64,000 nt of DNA from Ilumatobacter coccineus YM16-304 (GCF_000348785.1 NC_020520.1:4464001-4528000); one strand, 5' to 3'. Shown: positions 27,345 to 36,653, numbered from the stretch's first letter. The notes: generated by a model not told the origin, from the letters alone. Numbers and translations are program-made.

Positions 27345-28769
27345 TTACTCGTCGGCTGGCAGGAGTCGCGAGGGGTCGAAGCGGATCGAGTCACGAATCG
27401 TTTGGGCGTCCGTTCCCGTCGACCATCGAGCCTGCACGAACACGATCTCCCCGTCGATCGCCAGCACGTCGCCAGTGCCCGAACCCGCTGCCTCGAAGGT
27501 GAGCCGGATGGTCTCGCGGCCGTCGATCTCTGCCGCCGAGCGCTCGACGTCGGCCGCTTCGCTGAGGAACGCCTCGATGACGTCGGCCACTTCCTCCACC
27601 GTGGTCGACTGCGACGACACCACCTGGAACACGGCCACATCGCTGTCGCCGACCCCGACGCCGGCGATCCCCCGGAGATCACCGACACTGACTGGTTCCG
27701 GATCGGCGATGGCCGACGAGCGTTGTGCAGGCACGTCCTCGAGGGTCTCAGCGACCGACGCGACATCGAGGATCACGAACCCACCGCTCAGCTCGCGGGC
27801 CTCGACGACCACCTCGGTCGGGGCGATGTCGATCTCCACGCGATCGTCGACCGGGATGACGACGTCGTCGATCTTGACCTCGCCGGCGAACTCGGCGCGC
27901 AACGTCCCCGGCTGATCGAGATCGAACGAGCGCAGCACATGAACCAGTCGGCCGTTCGAGTCGACGTCGTCGGCGTCGTGCCGTTCACGGTCGTTGAGGC
28001 TGATGACGGACTCGCCGTCGTCGATCTCCCCTTCCACCAAGACCTGCACGTCGTCGGCGCCGAGCGCACCCTCGACCACGATCGACACCCACACGCGATC
28101 GAACTGCGCCGGCTCGATCGGGTTGCCGTCTGGGTCGGTGAAGAGCAGTGCCGCCGACATGCCGTCCGGAATGTCGGCGATCTCGCCATCGGACGCATCA
28201 TCATCTGCGGCGTCACCGTCGGCCGCGCCATCGTCGGCCGCGCCATCGTCGGCGGTGACACCGCCATCGGCAGTCGCGCCGTCATCGGTCTCATCGCCTG
28301 ATTCGTCCGTCTCATCGTCGTCGGGCGCCGCGTCGTCGGGCGCCGCGACGTCGGGCGCCGCGTCGTCAAACGGCGTGCCGAACGACGATGACGACATGGT
28401 GAACGTGCCGCCTCGAGAAGATCCCGACACGATGCAGTCGGCTGCGGCCTGACCGGTGGCCGACGGGTTCGACAGCGACGACGCCGCATACTCGATACCG
28501 CAGGCGACGGTGCCGGTCTCGCCGAGGTTGGTGATCCCGAGATCGAGCTCGAAGACGCCGCTGACGTCGACCGTCTGTTCCCACGGCGTCGTCACGGTCT
28601 CGGTGACTCGCGCATCGTTGTCGAGCTGGTACGACACCTCGGCCTCTCCCGACGACGACTGTGCGGTCAGTGTCAACGTCGACGAATCATCGCCGCCCCC
28701 GCACGCACTCGCGGCGAGGAGGAGGGCGGCCGCGAGCGTGGCGGCAAGGGGTCGGGGAGCGCAGGCCAT
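27345..28769 (-). CDS. Secreted lipoprotein of unknown function with acidic linker
   Basis: 474 residues from ATG 28769. Signal peptide with lipobox LAASACGGG, a first beta-rich domain (about 30-125) with a Cys pair, an Asp/Ala-rich linker (about 135-195, many DDAAPDD-like units), and a second beta-rich region with VWVSIVVEGALGADDVQVLV and RAEFAGEVKIDDVVIPVDD. The protein should sit on the outer face of the membrane. No enzyme motif found. It lies alone between two related tandem-repeat arrays. Function unknown. Confidence 0.8.
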   Translation of the reverse strand: MACAPRPLAATLAAALLLAASACGGGDDSSTLTLTAQSSSGEAEVSYQLDNDARVTETVTTPWEQTVDVSGVFELDLGITNLGETGTVACGIEYAASSLSNPSATGQAAADCIVSGSSRGGTFTMSSSSFGTPFDDAAPDVAAPDDAAPDDDETDESGDETDDGATADGGVTADDGAADDGAADGDAADDDASDGEIADIPDGMSAALLFTDPDGNPIEPAQFDRVWVSIVVEGALGADDVQVLVEGEIDDGESVISLNDRERHDADDVDSNGRLVHVLRSFDLDQPGTLRAEFAGEVKIDDVVIPVDDRVEIDIAPTEVVVEARELSGGFVILDVASVAETLEDVPAQRSSAIADPEPVSVGDLRGIAGVGVGDSDVAVFQVVSSQSTTVEEVADVIEAFLSEAADVERSAAEIDGRETIRLTFEAAGSGTGDVLAIDGEIVFVQARWSTGTDAQTIRDSIRFDPSRLLPADE

Positions 28770-28853
28770 GAGGTCATCTTCCCTTCCCGCCGTGAACCAG
28801 CCATCATCCAGTCCACGCCAGCCCATCCCGAAGGCGATTTTCAGCCAGTCCAG

Positions 28854-29089
28854 AAATCACCCCCTCGCGACGATCTCGAGCCTGGGCAAAAATCACCCTC
28901 ACGCGACCACTCCGAGCCAGGCCAGAAATCACCCTCACGCGACCACTCCGAGCCAGGCCAGAAATCACCCTCACGCGACCACTCCGAGCCAGGCCAGAAA
29001 TCACCCTCACGCGACGATTCTGAGCCTGGGCGAAAATCACCCTCACGCGGACACTTTGAGCCTGGGCAGAAATCATCCTCGTGGGTGGT
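28854..29089. repeat. Tandem 36-base repeat array (about 6.5 copies)
   Basis: AAATCAC recurs exactly every 36 bases at 28854, 28890, 28926, 28962, 28998 and 29034, with a variant (AAATCAT) at 29070. The middle copies are nearly identical (TCACGCGACCACTCCGAGCC plus AGGCCAG); outer copies diverge and resemble the 45-base array at 27166. Unit length is a multiple of three, so frames stay open, but amino-acid products are repetitive and unlikely real. There are no unique spacers, so this is not CRISPR. It fills most of the 389-base gap before the DUF427 gene. Confidence 0.9.
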
Positions 29090-29158
29090 GACTGGACGGA
29101 TTGGGTGAGGCCGGGTGGGTGACGGAATAGGTGGGTGGGGGTGCCTGTTGGACCGACC

Positions 29159-29515
29159 ATGACGCAGGGACACACCATCACCACGCACGCCGAAGACGTT
29201 CACGTCGAGGTTCGCCTCGACGGTGAGGTGGTCGCCAGTGCTCAGCGGCCCGTCCTGCTCGAAGAGACCGGCCTCCCGACGACGTACTACATCCCGAAGT
29301 CCGATCTCGTCGTCGAGGCCCGCCCCATCGAACTGAGCACGCACTGCCCGTTCAAGGGCGACGCCTCGTACTGGACCATCGACGCCGGCGGTCGCACCCA
29401 CGACGCCATCGCCTGGAGCTACGAACAGCCCAAAGAAGGTGCCGAAGAGATCGCCGGACACGTCGCCTTCTTCGCCAACCGAGCCGAGATCCTGGTCGAC
29501 GGCTCCCCCGCCTGA
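29159..29515 (+). CDS. DUF427-domain protein
   Basis: 118 residues from ATG 29159; the frame opens at a GTG 24 bases earlier. Compact beta-domain of the DUF427 family: VHVEVRLDGEVVASAQRPVLLEE, LPTTYYIPKSDL, THCPFKGDASYWTI and AIAWSYEQP are all typical. Family function is not established. Single gene, no clear operon partner. Confidence 0.9.
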   Translation: MTQGHTITTHAEDVHVEVRLDGEVVASAQRPVLLEETGLPTTYYIPKSDLVVEARPIELSTHCPFKGDASYWTIDAGGRTHDAIAWSYEQPKEGAEEIAGHVAFFANRAEILVDGSPA

Positions 29516-29866
29516 ATCGCTCGCAGCTCGAATCGGTCGAGCCCTCGAACGCTGCTTCGATCTCGGCACGCTGGTCGGCCGACCGCGTGACAAGCGCCTC
29601 TGACGTGCGCTCACCCCGCCCGCACCGAGGTCGCAGCGACCCGACGTCGCGACGATCCGGCGGCACGACGACCCGACGTCGCGACGATCCGGCGTCACGA
29701 CGACCCGGCTGTGCTGCGACCTTGCGACGCGAGGACGCGAAGGATCACCGAGGACGAACGATCGCCGAGGACGCGAGATCGCCGAGCCGTCGTCGCGGCG
29801 ACCCTGAGGTCGGCGCGACGGGAGCTGGATCTCTCACGGCGTCGGACGCGGGTGCAGAATCGAACC
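29516..29866. repeat. Intergenic region with 32-base tandem repeat
   Basis: A 32-base unit starting CGACCCGACGTCGCGACGAT occurs at 29637-29668 and 29669-29700, with a third partial copy from 29701. The rest of the 351 bases has no convincing gene. Confidence 0.7.
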
Positions 29867-30085
29867 ATGAGCTACGAAATCCACATCGGTGACTCCGTGG
29901 AATGGGACTGGGGCAACGGCACGGCGAGCGGGAAGGTGACCGAGCGCTTCACTTCGAAAGTGAGCCGAACGCTCGACGGAACCGAGGTCACCCGCAACGC
30001 GACCGACGACGAGCCGGCGTACCTGGTCGAACAGGAGGACGGCAGCGAGGTCCTCAAGTCGGCATCCGAGTTGCGCTCGGCGTGA
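29867..30085 (+). CDS. DUF2945 (TUDOR-like, hypervirulence-associated) small protein
   Basis: 72 residues. IGDSVEWDWGNGTASGKVTERF, VTRNATDDEPAYLVEQEDGSEVLKSASEL match the DUF2945 family, a small SH3/Tudor-like barrel of unknown function found in bacteria and fungi. Full length for the family. It precedes the photolyase remnant by 61 bases; an association with stress or repair genes is possible but unproven. Confidence 0.9.
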   Translation: MSYEIHIGDSVEWDWGNGTASGKVTERFTSKVSRTLDGTEVTRNATDDEPAYLVEQEDGSEVLKSASELRSA

Positions 30086-30146
30086 GCCGCTCGAGGCCAC
30101 GCGGTGAGCGTCTCCCTGTCGGCGATGTCGGGGGAGCACTGATTCC

Positions 30147-30380
30147 GTGAGCACGGCGACGGTCGAACCGGAACGCGTTCGGACCCTGAACGATGCCGAC
30201 GTCGACGCCGACGGGCGATACGTCGTGTACTGGATGCAGGCCGCGCAGCGGGCGGAGCAGAACCCGGCGCTCGAACATGCGATCCAACGCGCCAACGCGC
30301 ACGATGTTCCCATCGTGGTCTGTGCGATCGTCATCCCCGACTACCCGGATGCCTCGCACCGACAGTTCGCATTCATGCCG
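30147..30380 (+). pseudogene. N-terminal remnant of class II CPD photolyase
   Basis: From GTG 30147 about 77 codons match class II deoxyribodipyrimidine photolyases: RVRTLNDADVDADGRYVVYW, MQAAQRAEQNPALEHAIQRA and VPIVVCAIVIPDYPDASHRQ, then FAFM. After FAFM the frame turns into Arg-rich non-homologous sequence and the remaining 370 or so residues, including the FAD domain, are absent. So the gene is truncated and cannot repair DNA. Confidence 0.8.
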
Positions 30381-30771
30381 ACTGCGCCTCGAGTCGGTCG
30401 GTCGTGGCCAGTTGCGCTTCGACGGAGGCGATGGCCAGTGCATCGACGACAGGGCGGCGAGGCCTGGCGGGGCGTGACGGGGCGCGACGACGGACCAGCG
30501 TTCACTCGCTGGCGTTCAGGCAGACGGCTGCTCCCTTTCGCACGGACACCACTGCATGCGTCGTCGTCGGCGAGACACGACGGTCGAGGCCACTGCCTCA
30601 CGGGCAGCAGCCGGTGAATGGTTCACGTCGGTGGACGTCGATGTTCGGGCGACGTGCGCCAGGAGGTCCCGGCAGCACTACGTCGTCGGCGATCGGGTCG
30701 TCGGTCTCGACGGGAGATCTGTTGCCGAACCTGTCGGCGCGGATGGCTGGGCGATGCCCGGTGGCTCGACG
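30381..30771. other. Degenerate region after photolyase remnant
   Basis: About 390 bases with no convincing gene between the photolyase break and the convergent HNH gene. It does not visibly encode the rest of the photolyase in any frame. Confidence 0.5.
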
Positions 30772-32064
30772 TCAGACCGTGACGAGTTCCGGAGCCGGGC
30801 GTGGGCGATCGGCGGCCGGGCCGATGTGGTGGACCGTGCCATCGGGGCGGGTCCACGTGGCGGATCGTTCAGGCGTCATCGCCAGTCCCCAGCCTCCCTC
30901 GTGAACGAGGTGATGGTGCCGCTCGCACAGCGGCACGAGATTGGAGAGATCGGTCGGCCCGTGTTGCGTCGCCCAGTGGACGACGTGATGGATCCGGCAG
31001 GCATCGAACCCGACCGTGCAATCGGGATGCGCACAGCTGCGGTGCAGCACGCGCAGCGCCCGCCGCTGCTCACGCGTCGCCGTGCGCTTCGACCGGCCCT
31101 CGTCGAGCACTCGCCCGCCACCGTCGAGCACCACCGGCAACACCTCGGCGTCACAGCACAGCCGGCGAACGGTCGACACCGGAAGCGGCACACCGTTCTC
31201 GGTTTCGCAGATCGCACCGATCGAGGCCGCCCCACGCACGAGCGTGTCGTGGTCGACGACGACGGTGATCTCGGGAACACGATCGACCGCGACACGCTCG
31301 ACCGGGCCACGATCGGCCGAGTCGCTACGAGCACCAACGACATCCCCGGTGACGGCGGCGACGAACGCATCGACCTGCATCTGCTGCCACGGGACCTCGG
31401 CCGACTGCACGGCTGTTCGGATCCGGGCGAGCGCCCGGTTCATCGCGGCGTTCAACTTCGCATCGCGGATCGGGTCGAGTTCGACGCGGGTGTTGTGCAT
31501 GCCGGTCGCCTTGTCGACCCAGCGCGTGACCTTGGAAGCGGCACGCTGCGCCTTGAGCTCCTCGGCATCGCTGAGCCCGCGACGTGACTGGGCGAGCAGA
31601 TGCTTGGCCAGCTCACGGCACTCCCGCCCGAACTGCTCCAACGACACCTGCTGGGCGCGTTCCAGGAGATCGTCGGAATGAGCGAGATACTCCGCCCGCA
31701 CCTCGTCAGGCAGACCCCGTCCGGCAGCGCTGATCGCGTCGAGATGCTTCGCCGTCAGGTCACCGGTCGCCAGCGCGTCTTCGAGGTGAGGTTGGTCGTC
31801 GCACAACTCGTCACGGGTGGTCACGTCACGGGCGTCGCGACCGCTGTGACCGGCCGAGTTGACGAGCGCCGACTCGGGCGCCTCGGAACGCCCCTGTTCA
31901 GTGAGCCGGCGGAGCTGGCGCGCTGCTCGCAACTCGATCGAGTCGAGCCACGCCCGAACCCGTTTGGTTGCGTCGAGCAACTCGAGCGTCTCGTCGCGAG
32001 ACATCGAGTCGGGGTCGGCGGCACCGAGAGCGGACCACGCCGCTCGAGTGCTCTCGGGAATCAT
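30772..32064 (-). CDS. DUF222 / HNH endonuclease (13E12-like family)
   Basis: 430 residues from ATG 32064. The N-terminal DUF222 helical domain (LDATKRVRAWLDSIELRAARQ to about 300) is followed by an HNH nuclease domain: CAHPDCTVGFDACRIHHVVHW, TDLSNLVPLCERHHHLVHEGGW, with zinc Cys residues and the catalytic His intact. The family is multi-copy in actinobacteria and corresponds to the 13E12 repeats of mycobacteria, some of which are mobile. Here it faces a truncated photolyase and follows repeat-rich DNA, fitting a mobile or rearrangement-prone locus. Confidence 0.93.
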   Translation of the reverse strand: MIPESTRAAWSALGAADPDSMSRDETLELLDATKRVRAWLDSIELRAARQLRRLTEQGRSEAPESALVNSAGHSGRDARDVTTRDELCDDQPHLEDALATGDLTAKHLDAISAAGRGLPDEVRAEYLAHSDDLLERAQQVSLEQFGRECRELAKHLLAQSRRGLSDAEELKAQRAASKVTRWVDKATGMHNTRVELDPIRDAKLNAAMNRALARIRTAVQSAEVPWQQMQVDAFVAAVTGDVVGARSDSADRGPVERVAVDRVPEITVVVDHDTLVRGAASIGAICETENGVPLPVSTVRRLCCDAEVLPVVLDGGGRVLDEGRSKRTATREQRRALRVLHRSCAHPDCTVGFDACRIHHVVHWATQHGPTDLSNLVPLCERHHHLVHEGGWGLAMTPERSATWTRPDGTVHHIGPAADRPRPAPELVTV

Positions 32065-32237
32065 GGGTTGTCTCCGATCTGTGGGTGAACGAGATCGGGG
32101 GAGTCGGTACTGCCCATCAAAGCAGAGGGGTGTATCACAGTTGTCGGGAACGGCCGGTCGACGCTCGACTCCCTGGACACGAGGGCGACAGGTCACCGAG
32201 ACGCGACATCTCGCGAAGCGATCCGGGCCGTCCGCCC

Positions 32238-32465
32238 ACCGAACACACCGACCAAGCCGAACACACCGACCAAGCCGACCAGACCGTCCAGACCGTCCAG
32301 ACTGACCAGGCCGACCAGCCGACCAGATCCACCGGCCCGACCAAGCCGACCAGACCCACCAGACCGACCGGCCGACCGGCCGACCAAGCCGACCTGCCCG
32401 TTCAGACTGTCCAGACCGTCCAGAGCGCCCAGACCGTCCAGGCTGACCAGGCCGTCGAGCCGGGC
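32238..32465. repeat. Low-complexity GACCA/CCAGACCGT repeat tract
   Basis: About 230 bases built of 5- and 10-base units (CCGACCAAGC, CAGACCGTC, CCACCAGACC), very G-poor on the plus strand. Together with the 78-base duplication it accounts for most of the 670-base gap between the HNH and Rieske genes. No gene seen. Confidence 0.85.
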
Positions 32466-32576
32466 ACGCCGCAGACGGCGCGATCACCAGCGCAGCCCGT
32501 CGCCGACACCTCACGCCGCGACAGACACGCCAGCACCCCACCCCGGAGAGCGGCAACGAGCCCGACCCGGGCCGGT

Positions 32577-32733
32577 CAGGCGTCGAAGTGGAGCGTCGAC
32601 GTCAGGTCTCGCGGTCAATCGTCGACGTCAGGTCTCGCGTCCGAGCACCGCGAACAGGCGTCGAAGTGGAGCGTCGACGTCAGGTCTCGCGGTCAATCGT
32701 CGACGTCACCCCCGCGTCCGAGCACCGCGATCA
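32577..32733. repeat. 78-base tandem duplication next to Rieske gene 3' end
   Basis: CAGGCGTCGAAGTGGAGCGT begins at 32577 and again at 32655 (period 78); a third start CAGGCGTC at 32732 is the last codons of the Rieske oxygenase gene. Each unit carries GTCGACGTCAGGTCTCGCG and GTCCGAGCACCGCGA. The array therefore seems to have grown outward from the gene end. Confidence 0.85.
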
Positions 32734-34119
32734 GGCGTCTGGGTAGGCGCCCACGTGGTCGCGCACGCGCTCTTGCAGGTGTCGCGCCCGCACCTCTTGA
32801 TAGTTGCCCAGCGTCTGCCCGCGCTTGTTGCTCGACCGGAAACCCCGAGTCTGCGCGGCCATGTTCGCAGTGTCCTGGTCGTACACGCGTCCCAGGCCGC
32901 CGAGCCCTTCGGCGATCGTGTAGCTGTCGTCGATGTCGAGTTCGATCACCTCGGGTGGCATCGGTGCCGGACCGTCGACCGGTCGCGGCCGCATCATCAG
33001 CAGGTCGAAGTAGCTGTGATCGATCGAGTCAGGGTCGGGCCGGAATCGGTAGACCATCGGCAACTGCAGGCCGGGGAACAGGAACGTGTTGGGGAAGACG
33101 AAGTACTCGATCGAGTCGAGCGTCATCGCCTGGCTCAACCCGGAGTAGTCAAGTCCGTGCGCCTTGCTCATCTGCTCCTGCACCATCCGCGCGTGCCGGT
33201 CGCGCGCCCGCTCGCCCTCGTCGAGGGTGACCGGATCGGCGCCGCGCCGCACGACGAGTCGGTCCATCAACTCCTGTTCGGTGCGCGGCGGGTTGCGCAG
33301 CGGGCTGTTGAGCCCGGTGGTGTGGATGAAGCGAGACACGTTGGGTTCGAACACGTCGTACGCCGTGGTGACCTCGTCGCCGAGTTGGCCGGACGCGTGC
33401 GTCTCGCGCACGTGGTACGCCTCGAGAAACGCCTCGGCCGCGGCCTTCCAGTTGCACGGCAGGCGCTTGCGCACGTGCGTGTCGATGTAGCGATCTTCGA
33501 GCCCCCAGTCGGCCCAGTGCTCGGGCAGCACGCCGAGGTAGTCGTGCAGCGGCTCGGCCTGCGGGTCGAAGTTGACCCAGACGAATCCACCCCACGCGTC
33601 GACCGACAACTCGGGCAGGCGATGCGTCTCCTCGCCGACGTGCGGGAAGTCCCACTTCGCCGGGATCTCCTTGATGTCGCCGTCGAGCTCCCACGTCCAC
33701 CCGTGGAACGGGCACCGGAGCGTGTTGCTGAACCCGCACGACCCCGGCGGCTTGAGCTGCGTGCCGCGGTGCATGCACGCGTTGTAGAAGGCACGGATCT
33801 GGAGGTCGTCGCCCCGCACGATCAGTGCGGAGTGCGGCCCGACGTCGTACACGTAGTAGTCGCCCGCTTCGGGGATGTGGTCGACGTGACACGCCCATTG
33901 CCAGGTGCGCGCCCACATCTTCTCGTACTCGGCCTCGGCGTACGACTCCGATGTGTAGACGGTCCAGGGGATGTCGTCGTCACCGCGGAACTCGTACGAC
34001 TCCTCGAGGAGCGGTGCGGGCGGCGGGGCCGGATCGGCGCGCAGTTGGTCGTAGAGCGACGGCCCGATCTCTCGCGCCGCGCCGGGTGCGCTGCTGTCGT
34101 TGTGCTCGGTGACGGTCAT
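32731..34119 (-). CDS. Rieske non-haem iron oxygenase, alpha subunit (ring-hydroxylating type)
   Basis: 462 residues from ATG 34119. The Rieske [2Fe-2S] site is C-x-H in NACMHRGTQLK and C-xx-H in LRCPFHGWTWE. The catalytic iron site is EAFLEAYHVRETH with two His, and the C-terminal domain carries the family Asp. The length and inserted GLNSPLRNPPRTEQELMDRL region fit large alpha subunits of unknown substrate. No beta subunit, ferredoxin or reductase is adjacent. Divergent from a TetR gene with an operator between them, so probably induced by its substrate. Confidence 0.93.
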   Translation of the reverse strand: MTVTEHNDSSAPGAAREIGPSLYDQLRADPAPPPAPLLEESYEFRGDDDIPWTVYTSESYAEAEYEKMWARTWQWACHVDHIPEAGDYYVYDVGPHSALIVRGDDLQIRAFYNACMHRGTQLKPPGSCGFSNTLRCPFHGWTWELDGDIKEIPAKWDFPHVGEETHRLPELSVDAWGGFVWVNFDPQAEPLHDYLGVLPEHWADWGLEDRYIDTHVRKRLPCNWKAAAEAFLEAYHVRETHASGQLGDEVTTAYDVFEPNVSRFIHTTGLNSPLRNPPRTEQELMDRLVVRRGADPVTLDEGERARDRHARMVQEQMSKAHGLDYSGLSQAMTLDSIEYFVFPNTFLFPGLQLPMVYRFRPDPDSIDHSYFDLLMMRPRPVDGPAPMPPEVIELDIDDSYTIAEGLGGLGRVYDQDTANMAAQTRGFRSSNKRGQTLGNYQEVRARHLQERVRDHVGAYPDA

Positions 34120-34207
34120 GACGGCTCCAGTCGCTGCGAGGTGACCACCGCGAGGTCGGCGGCTGCGCCGACGACTCGGAAGTGATTCACCGATGACATG
34201 TCGAAAA

Positions 34208-34240
34208 GTAATCGACCGATTACAACCTGTCAATTATGAT
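34208..34240. promoter_or_regulatory. TetR operator and -10 for leaderless tetR transcript
   Basis: GTAATCGACCGATTAC at 34208-34223 is an inverted repeat with perfect 7-base arms. TATGAT (34235-34240) is a good -10 element located 7 bases before ATG 34247, implying a leaderless tetR mRNA. The operator lies where both the tetR and the divergent Rieske promoters must be. Confidence 0.75.
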
Positions 34241-34246
34241 GAGTCG

Positions 34247-35083
34247 ATGGCAGCGGGCGACACGGGAGAGCAACCCTCCCGCTCCGAGCACTCCACTCGC
34301 ACCGACCACACCACTCGCACCGAACGCCCACCGCACGGCCACGAGCCGCCCGCACGATCGTCGACGGCCACGCGCTCCGACCTCGGTCGGCCCCGAACGT
34401 CGCAGCGCACTCCCGACGAGACCCGCGGCCGCCTGATCAGCGCCGCGATCGACGTGTTCCTCGACGTCGGCTACCAGCGCGCCTCCATCAAGGAGATCGC
34501 CACCCGCGCCGGCGTCACGAGCGGCACGATCTACCGACACTTCGACAACAAGGCCCACCTGTTGAGCGTCGCGATCGACACCGCGCTCTCGACGATGCGC
34601 ACCCGACGCAACGATCCCGGCACCTCGCCGTGGTCACCGATCCGCGACGTGGTCGCCGACTACACCAACCCACAACTCGGGCCGCTGCGCGGGATCGCCG
34701 TGTTGATGCACGACGCGGCCGTCCACGACGACGAGACCCGCGAGCAACTGGTCGACCTGCAGTCGACCGCACACGCGCAGCTCACCGAACAGATCGGCGC
34801 CGCGATCGAGCGTGACGACCTGCCCGACGATCTCGACCCGGCACACGCGGCGAGCCTGCTCGTCGTGGTCGCCATGGGGCTGTCGCACCTCGAAGTGCTG
34901 CAGCCCGGCCTCATCGGCGACACCGCGTTCGCCGAATACGTCGAAGCCGCGATCGTGGCCGGCATCTCGTCGCCCCGACTCCGCGACCGCTCCCCCGAGT
35001 CCGAGACCACGAACAAGACCGAGGCCGAGACCGAGTCCGGGACCGAGGTCGGGTCCGAGACCGAGGCCGACACCGGGACCTGA
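34247..35083 (+). CDS. TetR-family transcriptional regulator with disordered ends
   Basis: 278 residues from ATG 34247, preferred over ATG 34193 because a -10 element ends 7 bases upstream and the operator would otherwise overlap the coding start. Residues 1-45 are a polar Thr/Arg/His-rich extension. The helix-turn-helix follows (ASIKEIATRAGVTSGTIYRHFDNKAHLL), then a helical ligand domain. The last 35 residues are Glu/Thr-rich repeats (TEAETESGTEVGSETEAD), reflecting a GACCGAG repeat in the DNA. It probably represses itself and the Rieske oxygenase. Confidence 0.88.
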   Translation: MAAGDTGEQPSRSEHSTRTDHTTRTERPPHGHEPPARSSTATRSDLGRPRTSQRTPDETRGRLISAAIDVFLDVGYQRASIKEIATRAGVTSGTIYRHFDNKAHLLSVAIDTALSTMRTRRNDPGTSPWSPIRDVVADYTNPQLGPLRGIAVLMHDAAVHDDETREQLVDLQSTAHAQLTEQIGAAIERDDLPDDLDPAHAASLLVVVAMGLSHLEVLQPGLIGDTAFAEYVEAAIVAGISSPRLRDRSPESETTNKTEAETESGTEVGSETEADTGT

Positions 35084-35218
35084 ACCGAACCCGAGCGGCC
35101 CCGAGCCGAGACCGACGGGCCCGACCACGACGACCACGACGACACGCCCGAACGCGACCACTGACGAGCGACGTCGCCCGGCCATCAGCCGCCGACACCG
35201 CGGTGTTACCGTCGTCAC

Positions 35219-36592
35219 ATGCCGACCGAATCGCTCGCACCGACCGACGCGCTGCCCTGGCACCTTCGGAACAACTGGGCGCCCGTGCTCGACGAGCGCA
35301 CCGATCTCGACCTCCGTGTCGAGGGCGTGATCCCACCCGAGCTGCAGGGCACCTACGTCCGCACCGGCCCGAACCCAGCGTCGGGCGAATCCGACCACTG
35401 GTTCTTCGGCGACGGCATGTTGCACGGCGTCCGCCTCGCGAACGGCAAGGCCGAGTGGTATCGCAACCGTTTCATCCAGACGCCCAACATCACCGACCCG
35501 CTCGACGATCCGATGGGCGGCTTCGGCGACCTCACGCGCGGCACGGGCAACACACACGTCATGGCGCACAACAAGCAGCTGCTGTGCCTGGAGGAAGGGC
35601 ACTGGCCGTGGATGGTCGACGGCGAACTCAACACGCTCGGCTACCAGAACTACGGCGGCGCGCTCACCTGCTCGATGACCGCGCACCCCAAGATCTGCCC
35701 CGTCACCGGTGAACTGCTCGCGTTCAGCTACACCAGCCCCGAGCCGCCATACCTCAACTACATCCGGATCAGCGCCGACGGCCAACTGCTGCAACTCGAG
35801 GGCATCGACATTCCGAACATGGTGATGATGCACGACTTCAACGTCACGCAACACCACGTGGTCTTCATGGACCTGCCGGTGTGCCTCAACCTCGGTGCGC
35901 TCGAGTCCGGCGTGCCGTTCCAGTTCGACCGCGACGCGGGCGCCCGCCTCGGGGTGATGCCCCGCAACGGCACCAACGCCGACGTGCGCTGGTTCGAGAT
36001 CGACCCGTGCTACGTGTTCCACCCCGTCAACGCACACGAAGACGGCAACAAGATCGTGCTCCACGTCTCGCGCCAGCGCGAGGCATTCGGCGCGAGCAAC
36101 GACGACTACACCGAGGTCGGCCGCCTGTGGAAGTGGACGATCGATCTCGACGCCGGCGTGGTGACCGAAGAACAGGTCGACGACCGCCCCGGCGACTTCG
36201 GTCGAGTCAACGACCGGATGGTCGGGCTCGACGCGCAGTACGGCTACGTCATGGCAATGGCCGGTGAAGGCAACGCCGAGGAGCCGGTCTACGGGTCGGC
36301 GCTGTGGAAGTACGACCTGCGCAGCGGCGCGTGCGTCGAGCATCACCTCGGCACCGGCGTACGCGGCGCGGAGCCGGTGTTCGCTCCCGCCGACGGGAAT
36401 GGCGGCGAAGCTGGTGACGAAGACGCCGGCTGGGTCATCAGCCTCGTCCACGACACGAACTCCGACGAGTCCCGACTCGTGATCATCGACGCGCAGGACT
36501 TCTCCGCCGCACCGGTCGCCACCGTCCATCTCCCCCGGCGCATTCCGTACGGCGCACACGGCAGCTGGGTGCCCGACACCGCCCTGAGCTGA
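35219..36592 (+). CDS. Carotenoid cleavage oxygenase (RPE65 family)
   Basis: 457 residues, typical length. Beta-propeller enzyme that splits carotenoid, apocarotenoid or stilbene double bonds with one Fe(II). The four His ligands are apparent in SMTAHPKICP, MMHDFNVTQHH, VFHPVNAHEDG and PYGAHGSWVP. The opening GTYVRTGPNPASG and WFFGDGMLHGV motifs are also classic. No signal peptide. The stop codon leads straight into a 43-base palindromic element, probably its terminator. The substrate is unknown; no carotenoid synthesis genes are nearby. Confidence 0.95.
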   Translation: MPTESLAPTDALPWHLRNNWAPVLDERTDLDLRVEGVIPPELQGTYVRTGPNPASGESDHWFFGDGMLHGVRLANGKAEWYRNRFIQTPNITDPLDDPMGGFGDLTRGTGNTHVMAHNKQLLCLEEGHWPWMVDGELNTLGYQNYGGALTCSMTAHPKICPVTGELLAFSYTSPEPPYLNYIRISADGQLLQLEGIDIPNMVMMHDFNVTQHHVVFMDLPVCLNLGALESGVPFQFDRDAGARLGVMPRNGTNADVRWFEIDPCYVFHPVNAHEDGNKIVLHVSRQREAFGASNDDYTEVGRLWKWTIDLDAGVVTEEQVDDRPGDFGRVNDRMVGLDAQYGYVMAMAGEGNAEEPVYGSALWKYDLRSGACVEHHLGTGVRGAEPVFAPADGNGGEAGDEDAGWVISLVHDTNSDESRLVIIDAQDFSAAPVATVHLPRRIPYGAHGSWVPDTALS

Positions 36593-36634
36593 CCGCTTGT
36601 TTCCCTTGGACCCGGTCCGAAGGAAACAAGCGGT
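36592..36634. terminator. Palindromic CTTGTTTCCC element, copy 1
   Basis: A 43-base near-perfect hairpin starting in the stop codon of the carotenoid oxygenase: left arm ACCGCTTGTTTCCCTTGGAC, right arm GTCCGAAGGAAACAAGCGGT. Four relatives occur at 37248-37317 and 55052-55130, each at a gene 3' end. It probably acts as a bidirectional terminator or REP-like mRNA-end element. Confidence 0.8.
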
Positions 36635-36653
36635 CGCTCGTAGAGTCGACGGG

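Noticed and set aside
28854-29089. Regular 36-base repeats as a CRISPR array
   Set aside because: The whole 36-base unit repeats with no unique spacers, and there are no cas genes in the window.
32238-32465. Coding gene across the GACCA tract
   Set aside because: Product would be pure low-complexity repeats in any frame, without a ribosome site.
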